DNA of 64,000 nt from Glandiceps talaboti. Taxonomy: Eukaryota > Hemichordata > Enteropneusta > Spengelidae. Position 1 is the first letter of the stretch; each line of letters opens with the position of its first letter. The stretch spans positions 6,616,475 through 6,680,474 of the forward strand of contig NC_135554.1 in NCBI RefSeq assembly GCF_964340395.1. The letters are read 5' to 3'. The position numbers and the translations under genes were made by a program. Below are positions 61,791-64,000 of this stretch, in pieces. The notes below the pieces were generated by a model. The model was not told the origin of the DNA. It saw only the letters and a list, made by a program, of their open reading frames with translations, and did no database searches.

Positions 61791-63150
61791 CATTTTTACT
61801 ACATGAAAAAGTCTAATACAATAAACGAAAAGTCTATACATCTGTAAGTTTACAATTTAATCACCTGTACTGCTCTACTAAATATTGTTTCAGAGATTTC
61901 CTAAAGATATGTGGGGAATTTTTCGATCTGATTTGAATAGGAATATCATTCCAAATTTTTGCACCTACGAATGAAATAGCAAACTGACCAGAATTTGTTC
62001 TCGCATGGTACGGGTAAAGATTTTGACGATGGCAGAGTCTCGTGTCATATTCATGTTTTTTGTCACTAAAATAATCGGATAAGATATGTGGTGACTAGGT
62101 ATAGTAGAGGAATAAAAATTACATGTACATATAATACAGAGCAGCCAGGTACAGCAAAATATTTCTTCCAATATATAGATACGTGTAGATACACATACAT
62201 GTACATGTAGACAGATAATTAATATGGTGTCATTCAAGTGACTACCTTTCTATACATGTATGTGACTTTACATTAAAAGTTAACACCAGCAAATAGTGTT
62301 CTAAATCACATGTACTTTACAATGGCAAAGCGTAACTATATTTTCAAGAACTACATGTACACACGTATGAATAGTAGTAGACTAGTCATGGTTTATAATT
62401 TTGATTTATCCAGTTTAGATTGTTTGGTTTATAAGTGTGTAACAGTTGTGTGTGTACTTGCTTTTCACAGCTGTGTACATGTATAGGTTTTGTAATGTTA
62501 ACCTATAAATATTCTTAATTTGTATATTAAATTAGAATTATTCATATTTTGGGGGTTTTTTTCCTTCAAATTTTGCTATGTAAAATTATTTCACCCAAGG
62601 AGACTTTCAGATTCATATGAAATGGACAGCATCTAAACTTCTATAACTGTACATGTATATACATTTGTATATTATGCTACTAATTTTCCGTATTTTGCAG
62701 TTAATAAAATACACAATTATTTTCATGTCACATGGTAAACAGAGTGCTAAAAGTTTCATTTTCATGGCAAGTCTGTAAATCAGAATTTCTAAGTTGCCTA
62801 AACTATCCCCTCCCCACCCATGTCCACATGTGCTAGCTGTGCCGCTAAGACAAAATCAAATTTTGGCCATGGCCATTATTATAACTTTGTTTTGTACTTT
62901 GCCTAAAGCCTAAAAAATATGTCTGGGTTAGGTTATCAGATAATGAGATGATTATCATATTGACAATGAAGAGGTCATAATTAACATATTACATTCATAC
63001 ATACATGTACATAATAATATATAATGTCTGTAATTTGTAAACCAGACAGACAGACAGAGAGATGGATGGACAGATACTGGAGACTGAAAAGAAGATAGAA
63101 CGTGAAGTATTTTTCACCGTGCAATGATAACATGTTCCATAGATACTCCA

Positions 63151-63240
63151 CATGGAGGGTCTACATGGAGGGTCTACGTGGAGGGTCTACATGGAGGGTC
63201 TACGTGGAGGGTCTACGTGGAGGGTCTATGTGGAGGGTCT
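63151..63240. repeat. 13-bp minisatellite, CATGGAGGGTCTA unit
   Basis: About seven copies with CATG/CGTG/TGTG variants. The open frame here repeats every 13 codons because of the unit length. Confidence 0.95.
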
Positions 63241-64000
63241 GTACATATTCAAACACACTCAAATTTATTACATAATACAAGCTACTACATTGCATAGTCA
63301 TACTCTATTCAAATACAAATGCATTGCAAAGCTAGATACAAAATGTACATAAATTATCAAAAAGTCATCTGTTGCTATTTGTGATACACATATAATACGT
63401 GTACATGTATATTTTGTACAGATCACGTCATAAACATAATATCATATAAAATTGTAATAATTAACATTTGACCATGCACAAGCCAAGTTATTGCCCTTGA
63501 ACAGAAAATATGGATTATATACCCTGGTTGTTCTATGTCACTACAAGCCATATCTACGTCACTGGTTCTGTGCAGTGTTCGCGGTACGCACAAAAAAATT
63601 CCAAATCACTGTTATTTTTCCTAAATTTTCATGAATTCTGCTGAGGTATAATGATTTTATTCCCAAGTATGGTTCTTCATTCAGCTGGAAAATACAATGT
63701 GAACTCTTAGGGTTTGTAACTACTCGTCTAGTGACTCAGAGTGACAAGTGACATGTAGGTCATTCATATTTTCCTTGGCTAAACAAATATAAAAATACAG
63801 AGGAATAATGTCTACATGTACATATAGTTTCCTTCAAACTATTTATCTATTTGCACAGTTGGGCATATTTATAAGTGAATGTTTTACCACAGGACGTACA
63901 TGTAATGACACAACTCCACACCTAGTATATATTACATGTAAGGAGAGACTAGACTTGTTTTGTTTTGCATTCTGCTAGGTGCAAACTACAGAATTCAACA

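Larger units (their letters stand above)
60072..64000. other. UGCG intron 1 or upstream region
   Basis: Contains a family B MITE, an inverted copy of the 33.9-kb repeat, an ATACAT tract and a 13-bp minisatellite. No minus-strand exon with an initiator Met, hydrophobic anchor and a donor leaving two bases was found. Confidence 0.5.

Noticed and set aside
60072-64000. Search for the first coding exon of UGCG
   Set aside because: No minus-strand ATG with a hydrophobic anchor followed by a GT donor in the right phase was found. The frame at 62237-61965 is hydrophobic but does not end in a usable donor and does not resemble the family.

Overview
The window comes from an intron-rich, AT-rich, repeat-dense animal genome. 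It holds genes with 5 to 13 coding exons and GT-AG introns, many palindromic MITE-type elements, and abundant microsatellites. A ceramide glucosyltransferase and an LRRC40 orthologue, together with the repeat style, suggest a marine invertebrate (deuterostome or lophotrochozoan). I cannot name the species from sequence alone. All exon joins below were made by reading splice signals and checking that the reading phase is kept across each junction.

Layout. (1) 103-207 (+): terminal coding exon of a gene that starts left of the window. (2) 208-8128: intergenic, with TTAA-bounded MITEs and microsatellites. (3) 8129-21398 (+): a complete five-exon gene for a 372-residue type I membrane protein with two CARDB-like (Ig-fold) ectodomain repeats. 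Its 9.3-kb first intron contains, on the opposite strand, a complete small gene (TATA box near 14515, coding exons 12420-12574 and 11055-11136, AATAAA at 10922) for a 78-residue protein with an N-terminal hydrophobic signal or anchor. (4) 25039-26312 (-): a two-exon gene for a 320-residue coiled-coil protein with an N-myristoylation consensus. (5) 30503-43139 (-): complete LRRC40, 13 coding exons, 600 residues. (6) 50321-60071 (-): ceramide glucosyltransferase (UGCG), seven coding exons including the stop. The first coding exon (N-terminal membrane anchor) was not found and probably lies beyond 64000.

The most interesting structure is not a single gene. Four exon edges (LRRC40 exons 6, 10 and 13; UGCG exon 4) are bordered by tandem partial copies of themselves. 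The copies carry duplicated splice sites or a duplicated stop, and several are already broken by in-frame stops. A second theme is a 1-kb minisatellite at 49.0-50.0 kb whose unit matches the interior of a MITE family present elsewhere in the window. The nested small-protein gene at 11-14.5 kb is the best candidate for an undescribed gene.

The genes show no evident functional link. LRRC40 (an LRR scaffold-type protein) and UGCG (glucosylceramide synthesis in the Golgi) lie in tandem on the minus strand about 7 kb apart, with separate promoters expected.
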